This document shows positions 32,219-40,353 of a stretch of 49,823 nt of DNA, one piece after another. Numbering within the stretch: position 1 is the first letter of the stretch; each line of letters begins with the position of its first letter. The position numbers were made by a program, and so were the translations under genes. Below the pieces are notes generated by a model. The model worked only from the letters and a program-made list of their open reading frames with translations. It was not told where the DNA came from and did not search any database. This DNA comes from Nocardioides flavescens. GTDB taxonomy: Bacteria > Actinomycetota > Actinomycetes > Propionibacteriales > Nocardioidaceae. The DNA is taken from the NCBI RefSeq assembly GCF_009823805.1, contig NZ_WUEK01000019.1, positions 1 through 49,823 of the forward strand, given 5' to 3'.

Positions 32219-33427
32219 GTCGGGGAGCTCGAACCAGACGCGGGTGCCGTCCGTGACGGTGGGATCGATGCCGATCCGTCCGCCGTGGGCGCCGATGATC
32301 CGCCGGCAGGTGGCCAGGCCGATGCCGCTGCCCTCGACCGAGGCCTCGGCCTCGTCGAGACGGGTCAGGGGCTCGAAGATCCGCGCGCGGTCGGAGGGGG
32401 CGATGCCGCGACCGTTGTCGGTGACCTCGATGCGCCAGGCGCGCTGGACGTGGCGGGCGGAGACCGAGACGACCGGGGCGCGGTCGGGTCGGGCGTACTT
32501 CACGGCGTTGGCGAGGAGGTTCTGCAGGACCGCACGGAGCTGGGAGCGGTCGCCGTTGACGGTCGGCAGGCGTCCGAGGTGGAGGTCGACCCCGTCGAGG
32601 TAGGGGCCGAGGTCGTCGAGCACCTCCCCCATGACGAAGTCGAGGTCGACGTCGGTCGCGCGCAGCGTCCCGCCGAGGCGGGCGTAGTCGAGGACGTCGT
32701 CGATGAGCAGCGACATCCGCTGCGAGCCGGCGATGGCACGGTCGATCAGGTGCAGGGTGTCGACGCCGAGCTCGCCGCTGCGCAGCTGCTCGCGCGCCAG
32801 CGTCAACGACAGGGACAGGGTGGTGAGCGGCGTCTTGAGGTCGTGGCTCACCTGACCGGCGAAGCCGTCGAGACGCTCGTTGGAACGCTCGAGGTCGGCC
32901 TGCAGGGCCTGCTGCTCGAGCAGGCTGAGCGCGAGCTCGCGACTGCGCAGCCGCAGCTCGTAGACGTCGACGACGCGGGCGGCGAGGGTGCCGAGGGCGC
33001 GGAGCACGCCGGGGTCGACCTCGCGGGGCTGCTCGTCGAAGACGCAGAGCGTGCCGAAGACGACGCCGTCGGCGTTCTCCAGGGGCACCGACGCCCAGTA
33101 CCGCACGGCGCCGCGCTCGCCGGTCACGGCCAGCTTGTCCCACAGCCGCGGGTCGAGCCGGGCGTCGGGGACGGCGATCGGACGACGCTCCTCGAGCACC
33201 ACCGAGCACATCGCGTCCTCACGACGGCACGCCGTCTCGGTGAAGCCGTAGGTCGCGACCTGGTGCTGACGGTCGGCGGTGAAGACGTTGACGGCGGCGT
33301 GCGGGGTGCCGGCCAGCTGCGCGGCCAGCTCCACGACGTCGTCGAGCTCGCGGACCGGACGGGTGACGGCGGCGTACGCCGCCACGGCGGTCGCCCGGCG
33401 CTGGTCGACCGTGTCCACGACGCTCAC
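32216..33427 (-). CDS. GAF-domain sensor histidine kinase
   Basis: This 403-residue cytoplasmic kinase has a GAF sensor (about residues 20-155), a coiled linker, a HisKA domain with phospho-acceptor H195 (QVSHDLKTPL), and an ATPase domain with N box (LQNLLANAVKYARP), G1 (VTDNGRGI) and G2 (GSGIGLATC). No membrane segment is present. GAF residues such as the Cys in ETACRREDAMCSVV are typical of small-molecule or redox-sensing GAF kinases. No response regulator is next to it, so it is an orphan. The GTG is 6 nt after TATCCT. Confidence 0.93.
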   Translation of the reverse strand: MSVVDTVDQRRATAVAAYAAVTRPVRELDDVVELAAQLAGTPHAAVNVFTADRQHQVATYGFTETACRREDAMCSVVLEERRPIAVPDARLDPRLWDKLAVTGERGAVRYWASVPLENADGVVFGTLCVFDEQPREVDPGVLRALGTLAARVVDVYELRLRSRELALSLLEQQALQADLERSNERLDGFAGQVSHDLKTPLTTLSLSLTLAREQLRSGELGVDTLHLIDRAIAGSQRMSLLIDDVLDYARLGGTLRATDVDLDFVMGEVLDDLGPYLDGVDLHLGRLPTVNGDRSQLRAVLQNLLANAVKYARPDRAPVVSVSARHVQRAWRIEVTDNGRGIAPSDRARIFEPLTRLDEAEASVEGSGIGLATCRRIIGAHGGRIGIDPTVTDGTRVWFELPD

Positions 33428-33433
33428 CTCCTC

Positions 33434-33439
33434 AGGATA
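33434..33439 (-). promoter_or_regulatory. Leaderless-type -10 element for the GAF kinase
   Basis: TATCCT on the minus strand lies 6 nt before the GTG at 33427. GAGGAG between them looks like a ribosome-binding site for the second GTG at 33418, so the true start could be either. Confidence 0.5.
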
Positions 33440-33523
33440 GGGGTGGGGGTATCCGCGCGGAGTCGGAACACGCAGCCGTCACCGGATCGTCACCCGTCAC
33501 GACGGCCGCGGGTCGGGCGCGGC

Positions 33524-34096
33524 TCAGAGGCCGGGTGCGCCCCACAGGGCCATCCACCCGGACAGCTCCGGCTCGATGGGCAGCTCGTCGCGCAGGGCGT
33601 CGCGGACCTGCAGCTCGAGGAGGTTGTCGCGGCTCGACGGCCCGGTCGGGGCGAAGGGGTAGAACGTGCCCTGCTTGTAGAGGTAGACGAGCCCCACCCG
33701 GCGTCCGCCGGGCTGGGTGAACGGCACGAGGGAGCAGAGCAGCCCGGGACCGAAACCCTCCGCCTCCAGCGTGGTGTTGACGGCGTGCAGGTCGGTGCAC
33801 AGACCGTCGGTCTCCTCCGGCGGACGGTGGACCTGCAACCAGGTGAAGCCGAAGCCGTCGGTGCTCGTCTCGACGGTGGGCGCGTCGGGTGTGCTCCGCA
33901 GCAGCTCTTCCACTCCCGCCTGCGTCTGCGCGAACCCCGCCCCGGTCGCGGAGCGGTAGCAGACCGAGCCGTCCCCGGTCGGGGTCAGGCCCGCCGCGGT
34001 CTGGAGGGTGATCGACGCGCTCGGCACGAGGAAGAGCGAGTCGAGGTTGGCCTGCTTCGGCTTCGAGCGACCGGTGATCGCGTCCCAGAACCCCAT
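33524..34096 (-). CDS. pspAB: PspA-associated protein PspAB
   Basis: This 190-residue protein starts MGFWDAITGRSKPKQANLDS and ends ELSGWMALWGAPGL, as in the actinobacterial PspAB family. It is soluble and has no catalytic motif I can name. In related genomes it accompanies htpX, pspA and pspAA, which is the case here: htpX ends 8 bp before it. It is probably part of the envelope-stress response, but its biochemical role is not known. I chose the ATG at 34096 because the family signature starts there. Confidence 0.82.
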   Translation of the reverse strand: MGFWDAITGRSKPKQANLDSLFLVPSASITLQTAAGLTPTGDGSVCYRSATGAGFAQTQAGVEELLRSTPDAPTVETSTDGFGFTWLQVHRPPEETDGLCTDLHAVNTTLEAEGFGPGLLCSLVPFTQPGGRRVGLVYLYKQGTFYPFAPTGPSSRDNLLELQVRDALRDELPIEPELSGWMALWGAPGL

Positions 34097-34104
34097 CGCC
34101 GACC

Positions 34105-35022
34105 TCAGCCGGTCGGCCGCGAGAGCTCGGCCTGGATGCGGGCCAGCTGCTCGAGGCGCTGCTCGAGGGACGGGTGGGTCGAGGTGAGGGTCTTGAGCGA
34201 CTGGCCGCTGATCGCCGGGGCGATGCACAGCGCGCTGGCGGCGCTGACCTGGCGCAGGTCACGCTGCGGGATCTGGTTGATGCCACCGGTGATCTTCTGC
34301 AGGGCGGAGGCCAGAGCGTCGGGGCGCATCGTGAGGTAGGCGCCGGCCCGGTCGGCCGCCATCTCGCGGTAGCGCGAGAGCAGGCGCAGCAGCACGAAGC
34401 TCACGGCGTAGACCATCAGGCTCACGACCAGGACGACGAGCCACACCGGCAGGCCGTTGTTGTTGTCGCGGCGGTTGCCGCCGAACATCGCGCCGTACTG
34501 TGAGCCCTGGGTCAGCGCTCCGGCCGCGATGCCCGCGCTCGAGGCGACCGTCATGACGAGCACGTCGCGGTGCGCGACGTGCGACAGCTCGTGGGCGAGG
34601 ACCCCCTCGAGCTCCTCGGCGGTGAGCATGCCGAGGATGCCGGTCGTCACGCAGACGACCGCGCGCTCCGGCGAGCGGCCCGTCGCGAAGGCGTTGGGGA
34701 CCGGGGTGTCGGCGATGCCGACGCGGGGCTTCGGCATGTCGGCGAGGGCGCAGAGGCGGTCGATCATACCGTGCAGCTCGGGAGCCTCCTGGGGGCTGAC
34801 CTCGCGGGCCCGCATGGCGCGCATCGCGACCTTGTCGCTGTTGGCCCACTGGTAGACCGCGAAGCCGATGCCGCCGACCGCGACGAGCAGTCCGATCCCC
34901 GGGCTCTTGAAGGCCAGGCCGACACCGGCGACCAGCACGACCAGGAGTGCTCCCAGCAGGAAGATCACCGTGGTCATGCGGATGGTCAGACCGGAGTCAC
35001 CGACGAACCGTGAGCGTGCCAT
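34105..35022 (-). CDS. htpX: HtpX-type membrane zinc metalloprotease
   Basis: This 305-residue M48 protease has N-terminal membrane helices (about 13-60), the zinc motif HELSH (H144, E145, H148), a further helix pair (about 185-220) and the third ligand Glu in SRYREMAADRAGAYL. HtpX proteases degrade misfolded membrane proteins. The neighbouring Psp proteins make a joint role in membrane quality control likely. I chose the ATG at 35022, which has GGAG about 10 nt upstream and puts a polar ARSRFVGDSGL segment before the first helix. It is followed by pspAB. Confidence 0.94.
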   Translation of the reverse strand: MARSRFVGDSGLTIRMTTVIFLLGALLVVLVAGVGLAFKSPGIGLLVAVGGIGFAVYQWANSDKVAMRAMRAREVSPQEAPELHGMIDRLCALADMPKPRVGIADTPVPNAFATGRSPERAVVCVTTGILGMLTAEELEGVLAHELSHVAHRDVLVMTVASSAGIAAGALTQGSQYGAMFGGNRRDNNNGLPVWLVVLVVSLMVYAVSFVLLRLLSRYREMAADRAGAYLTMRPDALASALQKITGGINQIPQRDLRQVSAASALCIAPAISGQSLKTLTSTHPSLEQRLEQLARIQAELSRPTG

Positions 35023-35073
35023 GGCCCCATTCTCCGGGGTCCTCCCAAGAGGATCCTGTGAGCCGACTGTGAT

Positions 35074-35102
35074 GCCCCCGCCGGCATCCGCCGAGCGGGG
35101 GC
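35074..35102 (-). terminator. Hairpin between pspAA and htpX
   Basis: An 8-bp GC stem (GCCCCCGC and GCGGGGGC) is extended by 3 more pairs across a bulge. It lies 45 bp after the pspAA stop, so htpX-pspAB may be transcribed separately or at a lower level. Confidence 0.6.
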
Positions 35103-35146
35103 GCCGTGTGTCAGCCCGGGTGTCAGCCCGCGAGTAGACCCGGGCG

Positions 35147-35425
35147 TCAGCCGGGGATGAGGCCGTCGTCGCTGAGCATCGCGCGGACCTCGTCGATGCT
35201 CGCATCGCCCGGCGGGAGGATCAGGTCGGACTCGTCGAGGCTGTCGGCGGGGTGGGCGACGCCCACGCTGCGCACGCCCTCGAGGAGCTCGTGCAGCGCC
35301 GAGGAGAACGCCGTCTCGTCGCCCTGCTCGACGGCGGTCTCGAGGGCGCCGTCGAGCTCGTTGAGCCGGTCGAGCGCGTCGTCGGCGACGTCGTACTGGC
35401 CTTCGCCGAGGATGCGGATGATCAT
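35147..35425 (-). CDS. pspAA: PspA-associated protein PspAA
   Basis: This 92-residue acidic protein begins MIIRILGEGQYDVADDALDR and ends DEVRAMLSDDGLIPG, matching the actinobacterial PspAA family. It is encoded with a 4-bp overlap (ATGA) after pspA, so the two are made together. A direct PspA-binding partner role is the natural reading, but its mechanism is not established. Confidence 0.88.
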   Translation of the reverse strand: MIIRILGEGQYDVADDALDRLNELDGALETAVEQGDETAFSSALHELLEGVRSVGVAHPADSLDESDLILPPGDASIDEVRAMLSDDGLIPG

Positions 35426-36231
35426 GCCTGGCCGTCCTTGCGCTCCGGGGTGACCGCCTGCTGCTCACCCTGCCCGCTGTCGGCGAGGATGTCGCCGGAG
35501 GCGGGAGCCTCGATGGCGTCGGGCTGCGGGGACGAGGACAGGCCCTTCATGCGGGCCAGCTCGGCCTCGACGTCGGCCTGGGAGCTCATGGCCTCGAGCT
35601 CGCGGGAGATGTCGTCGCCGCGGTTGATCGCGCTGGCGTCGTCGAGGGCGCCCGAGGCGATCAGCTCGTCGATCGCGCCGGCCCGCGCCTGCATGTTGGC
35701 GGTCTTGTCCTCGGCACGCTGGATGGCCATGCCGACGTCGCCCATCTCCTCGCCGATGCCGGACATCGCCTCGTTGATGCGGGTCTGCGCCTCGGCGGCC
35801 GTGTAGGTCGCCTTGATCGTCTCCTTGCGGGTGCGGAAGGACTCGACCTTGGCCTGCAGGCGCTGCTGGGCGAGCGTGAGCTTCTCCTCCTCGCCCTGCA
35901 GCTGCGCGTGCTGGGTCTTGAGGTCCTCGATCTGGCCGCCCAGCGCCGACTTGCGGGTCAGCGCCTCACGGGCGAGGTCCTCGCGGTTCATCTGGATCGA
36001 CTTCTCGGCCTGGCCCTGCAGCTTGTCGGCCTGCTGCTGCAGCTGCGCGATCTGCAGCTCGATCCGCTTGCGGCTGGTCGCGACGTCGGCGACGCCGCGG
36101 CGCACCTTGGAGAGCAGGTCGAGCTGACGCTGGTAGCTGTAGTCGAGCGTCTCGCGGGGGTCCTCGGCACGGTCCAGGGCCGTGTTGGCCTTGGACCGGA
36201 AGATCAGGCTCATCCGCTTCATCAGACTCAT
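35422..36231 (-). CDS. pspA: PspA/IM30 membrane-stress protein
   Basis: This 269-residue protein is almost wholly helical, with a long coiled coil from about residue 25 to 190, as in PspA/Vipp1/IM30 (ESCRT-III fold). The N-terminal amphipathic helix is MSLMKRMSLIFRSKANTALD, followed by EDPRETLDYSYQ. It would bind stressed membrane and support it through oligomers. The C-terminal 50 residues are a low-complexity tail. In-frame ATGs at 36222 and 36213 are possible alternative starts. The region upstream carries two 19-bp direct repeats. No PspBC or PspF equivalent is adjacent. Confidence 0.94.
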   Translation of the reverse strand: MSLMKRMSLIFRSKANTALDRAEDPRETLDYSYQRQLDLLSKVRRGVADVATSRKRIELQIAQLQQQADKLQGQAEKSIQMNREDLAREALTRKSALGGQIEDLKTQHAQLQGEEEKLTLAQQRLQAKVESFRTRKETIKATYTAAEAQTRINEAMSGIGEEMGDVGMAIQRAEDKTANMQARAGAIDELIASGALDDASAINRGDDISRELEAMSSQADVEAELARMKGLSSSPQPDAIEAPASGDILADSGQGEQQAVTPERKDGQA

Positions 36232-36313
36232 CTGGGGCAGGTCCCTCTCAGCTCGTCAGTCGGGGGTGCGCGGTCGAGTGCTCGATCGACTGCCCGGTCG
36301 GCACAGCGCGGTG

Positions 36314-36351
36314 ACCTCACACTACGGCGCTGACCTGACAGTACGGCGCTG
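36314..36351. repeat. Two tandem 19-bp repeats in the pspA upstream region
   Basis: The units 36314-36332 and 36333-36351 match at 17 of 19 positions and share the core TACGGCGCTG. They lie about 85-120 bp upstream of pspA, between pspA and the divergent DUF3043 gene. On the minus strand each contains a TANNNT hexamer (TACTGT and TAGTGT). A binding site for a stress regulator is possible. Confidence 0.65.
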
Positions 36352-36427
36352 CGGCAACCCGCCGGTAGGCTCTGCCCGTCCCCGCGTCGCGCCGCGCGTA
36401 CGCCGAACGATCCCGGATAGGCCCACC

Positions 36428-37009
36428 TTGTTCCGTCGCACCAAGCAGGAGACCGCCCCGGTCGACCAGCCCCTCAAGGAGGGCGGCAAGGGCCGCCCGA
36501 CGCCGAGCCGCAAGGAGGCCGAGGCGGCGGCCAAGGCCCGCAACAAGCCGCCGCGCACCCGCAAGGAGATGACGGCGGCGCAGCGCGCCCGGGCCAACGA
36601 GGACCGCAACCGCGCTCGCCAGGGCATGCGCAACGGCGAGGAGCGCTACCTCCTGCCGCGCGACCGCGGCCCGCAGCGCCGCTTCATCCGTGACTTCGTC
36701 GACGCACGGTTCAGCTTCATCGAGCTGATCATCCCGCTGCTCGTCATCACGATGATCCTGGGCTACTCCGGCCAGCCGAGCCTCGCCCGCTTCGGCAACG
36801 CGCTGCTCTTCGGCTCGATCCTGCTGGTCGCCTTCGACATGGTGATGCTCCGCCTGCGGCTGCGTCGCCAGCTCGCGGCCCGCTTCCCCGACGAGCCGGT
36901 CAAGGGCACGACCTACTACGCCGTGACCCGCGCGATGCAGATGAAGTTCATGCGCCTGCCCAAGGCGCAGGTCAAGATCGGCCAGGAGCTCCCCGAGACC
37001 TACCGGTGA
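36428..37009 (+). CDS. DUF3043 membrane protein
   Basis: This 193-residue protein has a Lys/Arg/Glu-rich cytoplasmic N-terminus (about 90 residues) with DUF3043 signatures such as PTPSRKEAEAAAKARN and YLLPRDRGPQRRFIRDFVD. Two membrane helices follow (about 105-124 and 133-152), then a short cytoplasmic tail. The function is unknown; the family is conserved in Actinobacteria. The start is TTG at 36428, giving MFRRTKQETAP, which matches the family N-terminus. GGATAGG just upstream may hold the -10. Confidence 0.85.
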   Translation: MFRRTKQETAPVDQPLKEGGKGRPTPSRKEAEAAAKARNKPPRTRKEMTAAQRARANEDRNRARQGMRNGEERYLLPRDRGPQRRFIRDFVDARFSFIELIIPLLVITMILGYSGQPSLARFGNALLFGSILLVAFDMVMLRLRLRRQLAARFPDEPVKGTTYYAVTRAMQMKFMRLPKAQVKIGQELPETYR

Positions 37010-37016
37010 CGCACCG

Positions 37017-37844
37017 GTGAGCACCTCGGCCGTCGCCGGGCTCGTCGCCGGCCTGGTCTCGGCCGCCGTCTTCGGGGTCGCCGCGGTCGTCCAGGCGGCC
37101 GCGGTGCGCGACTTCGACACCCAGCAGCCCGGGCTGGCCGGGTTCGTGAGGCGCTCGGTCCGCGACGCCCGCACGATGCTGGTGGTCGCGGCGTACCTGC
37201 TCGGCTTCGTGCTGCACGCCGTCGCGATCTGGCTGCTGCCGCTCTACCTCGCCCAGGCGCTCGTGGCGATGTCGCTGCCCGTCACCGCGCTCGCCTCGCG
37301 CCGCGTCGAGTCGGCGCTGTCGCGGCGCGGCTGGACCGCCGTCGCCCTCGTGACGGGCGGTCTGGTGCTGCTCTCGCTCGGGGCCGGCGAGCCGGGCACC
37401 ATCGACGTGGACGGACGCTTCGCCGCGGCGGTGTGGGGCGGGGTGCTCGTCCTCGGCGTCGCCACCGTGACGGCGCGCCGGCTGAGCGGACCGGTGCTGG
37501 GGCTCGTGGCCGGGCTGGGGTACGCCGGCTCGGCGATCGCCACCCGCGGCATCGCCCTGCCCGTGGACGTCGTCGTGGTCGTCGTCGCGCTCGCCGTGCC
37601 GTCGCTGAGCGTGCTCGCGTTCTACCTCTACTCGCTCGGCATGGAGCGCGCCGCCGTCCCCGCCACCTCGGCCAGCCTCGTCGTCGCCCAGACGTTCGTG
37701 CCGTCGGCGGTCGGAGTCGCCTTCCTCGGCGACGGGGTCCGTGACGGCTGGTGGCCGGCGGTCGTCGCCGGGCTGCTGCTGGCGATGCTCGGCGCCTCCG
37801 TGCTCGGGGCCGAGGTGCGGACGGACGGTCCGGCGCCGGAGTGA
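37017..37844 (+). CDS. DMT-type multispan membrane protein
   Basis: This 275-residue protein has nine or ten hydrophobic helices and few polar loops, as in the drug/metabolite transporter (EamA-like) fold. The start GTG lies 7 nt after the DUF3043 stop, so the two genes form an operon. N- and C-terminal halves show the weak internal similarity expected of this fold (for example SLPVTALASRRVESALS and the later TSASLVVAQTFVPS). The substrate is unknown. A long dispersed repeat begins 12 bp after the stop. Confidence 0.8.
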   Translation: MSTSAVAGLVAGLVSAAVFGVAAVVQAAAVRDFDTQQPGLAGFVRRSVRDARTMLVVAAYLLGFVLHAVAIWLLPLYLAQALVAMSLPVTALASRRVESALSRRGWTAVALVTGGLVLLSLGAGEPGTIDVDGRFAAAVWGGVLVLGVATVTARRLSGPVLGLVAGLGYAGSAIATRGIALPVDVVVVVVALAVPSLSVLAFYLYSLGMERAAVPATSASLVVAQTFVPSAVGVAFLGDGVRDGWWPAVVAGLLLAMLGASVLGAEVRTDGPAPE

Positions 37845-37856
37845 TCGTCCCCCGAC

Positions 37857-38038
37857 GGTGGTGGAGGAGGTCGTGCAGCGACCGTCTCGAAACCACTTCG
37901 ATCAGGAGAGTGGTTTCGAGACAGGACTTCGTCCTTCCTCAACCACCGGGACGGCAAGGACTCCGTCCTTCCTCCACCACCGGCGACCCACCTGCCCGGT
38001 GGTCGAGGAGGTCGTGCAACGACCGTCTCGAAACCACC
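37857..38038. repeat. Dispersed palindromic repeat, copies 2 and 3
   Basis: Copy 2 (37857-37947) is complete: outer arm GGTGGTGGAGGA, inner arms GTCTCGAAACCACT and AGTGGTTTCGAGAC, and right outer arm TCCTCAACCACC. A second right tail follows (37948-37981). Copy 3 (37998-38038) is only the left half (GGTGGTCGAGGAGG to GTCTCGAAACCACC). The block fills the gap between two convergent genes and ends 4 bp before the aldo/keto reductase stop, so it could also end both transcripts. Confidence 0.88.
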
Positions 38039-38042
38039 TGCC

Positions 38043-39044
38043 TCAGAAGTCGCGGGTCTTCGGCGACTGGGTCTTGGCGGGGTCGCGCTCGACGACGTCG
38101 CCGAGGGCCTCGTCGATCGCGGCCATCACGTCGGCCTCGAGGGTGACGCCGGCGGCGGCGACGTTCTGGGTGACCTGCTCGGGGCGGCTCGCGCCGATGA
38201 TCGCCGCGGAGACGTTGGGGTTCTGCAGGGTCCACGCGACCGCGAGGGCGGCCATGCTGAGGCCGGCCTGGTCGGCGATCGGCTGGAGGCGCTGGACGCC
38301 CTCGAGGACGTCGTCGCGCAGCCAGCGGCTGATCGCGCCGGACCCTCCCTTGTCGTCGGCGGCGCGCGAGCCGGCGGGCAGGTCCTCGCCGGGGCGGTAC
38401 TTGCCGGTCAGGACGCCCTGCAGGATCGGCGACCAGACGATCTGGCCGATGCCGAGCTCCTCGCACGCGGGCACGACCTCGGCCTCGATGACGCGCCACA
38501 GCATGTTGTACTGCGGCTGGTTGGAGACCAGCGGGATGCGCAGCTCGCGGGCCAGCGCGTGGGCGGCGCGGATCTCCTCCGCGCGCCACTCCGAGACCCC
38601 GATGTAGAGCGCCTTGCCGGCGCGCACGACGTCGGCGAAGGCCTCCATCGTCTCCTCGAGCGGCGTCTCGTGGTCGTAGCGGTGGGCCTGGTAGAGGTCG
38701 ACGTGGTCGGTCTGCAGCCGGCGCAGCGAGGCGTCGATCGACTCGTGGATGTGCTTGCGGGACAGGCCGTGGTCGTTGTGACCCTTGCCGGTGGGCCAGT
38801 AGACCTTGGTGAAGATCTCCAGGCCCTCGCGCCGCTCGCCGGCCAGCGCCTTGCCGAGCACCGTCTCGGCCCGGGTGCCGGCGTACACGTCGGCGGTGTC
38901 GAACGTCGTGATGCCCTCCTCGAGCGCCTGGCGCACGCACGCGAGCGCGGCGTCCTCCTCGACCTGCGAGCCGTGGGTGAGCCAGTTGCCGTAGGCGATG
39001 GCCGAGATCTTCAGGCCGCTGCGGCCGAGGTTGCGCGTCTCCAT
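38043..39044 (-). CDS. Aldo/keto reductase
   Basis: This 333-residue TIM-barrel oxidoreductase is NADPH-dependent and has the AKR tetrad: D52 and Y54 (FDTADVYAG), K80 (IFTKVYW), and H121 (LYQAHRYD). NADP-binding features appear late (AIIGASRPEQVTQN). The sequence resembles the Kv-beta/YghZ-like subgroup. The natural substrate is unknown. I chose the ATG at 39044 because TACGTT lies 7 nt upstream; a TTG at 39053 would add three residues and overlap that element. Confidence 0.92.
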   Translation of the reverse strand: METRNLGRSGLKISAIAYGNWLTHGSQVEEDAALACVRQALEEGITTFDTADVYAGTRAETVLGKALAGERREGLEIFTKVYWPTGKGHNDHGLSRKHIHESIDASLRRLQTDHVDLYQAHRYDHETPLEETMEAFADVVRAGKALYIGVSEWRAEEIRAAHALARELRIPLVSNQPQYNMLWRVIEAEVVPACEELGIGQIVWSPILQGVLTGKYRPGEDLPAGSRAADDKGGSGAISRWLRDDVLEGVQRLQPIADQAGLSMAALAVAWTLQNPNVSAAIIGASRPEQVTQNVAAAGVTLEADVMAAIDEALGDVVERDPAKTQSPKTRDF

Positions 39045-39051
39045 GCGATCC

Positions 39052-39057
39052 AACGTA
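39052..39057 (-). promoter_or_regulatory. Leaderless-type -10 element
   Basis: TACGTT on the minus strand lies 7 nt before the ATG at 39044. A divergent GACGAT for the next gene lies 6 nt before the GTG at 39101. Confidence 0.55.
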
Positions 39058-39100
39058 GGTCGGCCCCGGTGAGGCCCCGCGGGGCTGCGACGATGGGCCC

Positions 39101-39649
39101 GTGACCAGTGCTGACGTGTCCGTGCGGATCGCCTGGGCCGACGACGCCGAGGCGATCGCGACCGTCCAGCTGCGGGCGTGGCCGAGCCTGTACGGCGACC
39201 TCGTGCCCGCCGAGGCGTTCCCGTCGGGCCCAGAGGCCGTGGCCGGGGCGGCGGAGGCCTGGCGCGCGTCGTTCGCGAAGCCCGGCGACGCCCGCAACCG
39301 CGTGCTGGTGGCGCTCGAGCGCAACCGGGTGGTGGGCTTCGCCATCACCGGTCCGGCCGGCGACCCCGACTGCGACCCCGTCGCCGACGGCGAGCTGCGC
39401 GAGCTCATCGTCGACCCCGACGAGCGCGGACGCGGGCACGGCTCCCGGCTCCTGCAGGCCGCCGCCGACACCCTGGTCGCCGACCGGTTCACCCGGGGGG
39501 TGACCTGGGTGGGCGCGAGCGACGACAGGCTGCGGGGGTTCCTCACCGCCGCAGGCTGGGGTGCGGACTCCGCCCACCGCGAGCTCGAGCTCGACGAGGC
39601 CGGCGAGGTGCGGCTCAAGCAGGTGCGCCTCCACACGCAGCTGTCGTGA
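39101..39649 (+). CDS. GNAT-family N-acetyltransferase
   Basis: This 182-residue protein is a single GNAT domain. The acetyl-CoA loop reads IVDPDERGRGHGSRLLQAA, followed by a strand and WVGASDDRLRGFLTAAGW. The substrate is unknown. Its stop overlaps the azlC start (GTGA), so it belongs to the azlCD operon; a link to branched-chain amino acid chemistry is therefore possible but unproven. The GTG at 39101 has a -10-like GACGAT six nt upstream. Confidence 0.9.
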   Translation: MTSADVSVRIAWADDAEAIATVQLRAWPSLYGDLVPAEAFPSGPEAVAGAAEAWRASFAKPGDARNRVLVALERNRVVGFAITGPAGDPDCDPVADGELRELIVDPDERGRGHGSRLLQAAADTLVADRFTRGVTWVGASDDRLRGFLTAAGWGADSAHRELELDEAGEVRLKQVRLHTQLS

Positions 39650-40353
39650 GCGAGCCCCTCGGTCCGCCGGTCGAGGACCGGCGGGCGATCGTCCGCGACG
39701 CCCTCGGCGTCGGCGCCGCGACGGGTCTGTACGGCGTGTCGTTCGGCGCGGTCTCCGTCGCGGCCGGTCTCTCGGTCGCGCAGACCTGTGCGCTGTCCCT
39801 GGTGATGTTCACCGGCGCCTCGCAGTTCGCGCTGGTCGGGGTGCTCGCGGGCGGCGGCTCCGCCCTGGCGGCGAGCGCCGCCGCGCTGCTGCTCGGCACC
39901 CGCAACACGCTGTACGGCCTGCGCGTGGCCACGCTGCTCCAGATGGGTGGTGCCCGGCGCGCCGGTGCGGCCCAGCTGCTGATCGACGAGTCGACCGCGA
40001 TGACGGTGGCCCGTTCGACGCGCGCCGGCGCGCGCACGGCGTACCTGTGGACCGGCGGCTCGGTCTTCGTGCTCTGGAACCTGTTCACCCTGCTCGGGGC
40101 GCTCGGCGGCACCGCCATCGGCGACCCGCGCACCTACGGCCTCGACGCGGCCGTCGGCGGCGCGTTCCTCGCCCTGCTGTGGCCGCGGCTGGCCGGCCCC
40201 CGGGCCCGCGTGATCGCCGTGCTGGCCGCGGCGGTCGCGATCGGCGCCGTGCCGCTGACCCCGGCCGGTGTGCCGGTGCTGGCGGCGGGCGGGGTCGCCC
40301 TGCTCGCCGGGCTCCTGACACCCGGCCGCCGACCCGAGAGGAGGCCGACGTGA
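39646..40353 (+). CDS. azlC: AzlC-family branched-chain amino acid exporter subunit
   Basis: This 235-residue membrane protein has the AzlC pattern: ATGLYGVSFGAVSVAAGLS, the conserved MFTGASQFALVG helix, GTRNTLYGLR and DESTAMTVA. Together with AzlD it exports branched-chain amino acids or analogues. The GTG start overlaps the GNAT stop by 4 bp, and the stop overlaps azlD by 4 bp, so three genes are translationally coupled. Confidence 0.92.
   Translation: MSEPLGPPVEDRRAIVRDALGVGAATGLYGVSFGAVSVAAGLSVAQTCALSLVMFTGASQFALVGVLAGGGSALAASAAALLLGTRNTLYGLRVATLLQMGGARRAGAAQLLIDESTAMTVARSTRAGARTAYLWTGGSVFVLWNLFTLLGALGGTAIGDPRTYGLDAAVGGAFLALLWPRLAGPRARVIAVLAAAVAIGAVPLTPAGVPVLAAGGVALLAGLLTPGRRPERRPT

Noticed and set aside
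37897..37960. Short proteins starting MVSRQDFVLPQP from the repeats
   Set aside because: The same peptide arises in each copy only because the repeat contains ATGGTTTCGAG or GTGGTTTCGAG; no start signal or conserved continuation exists.
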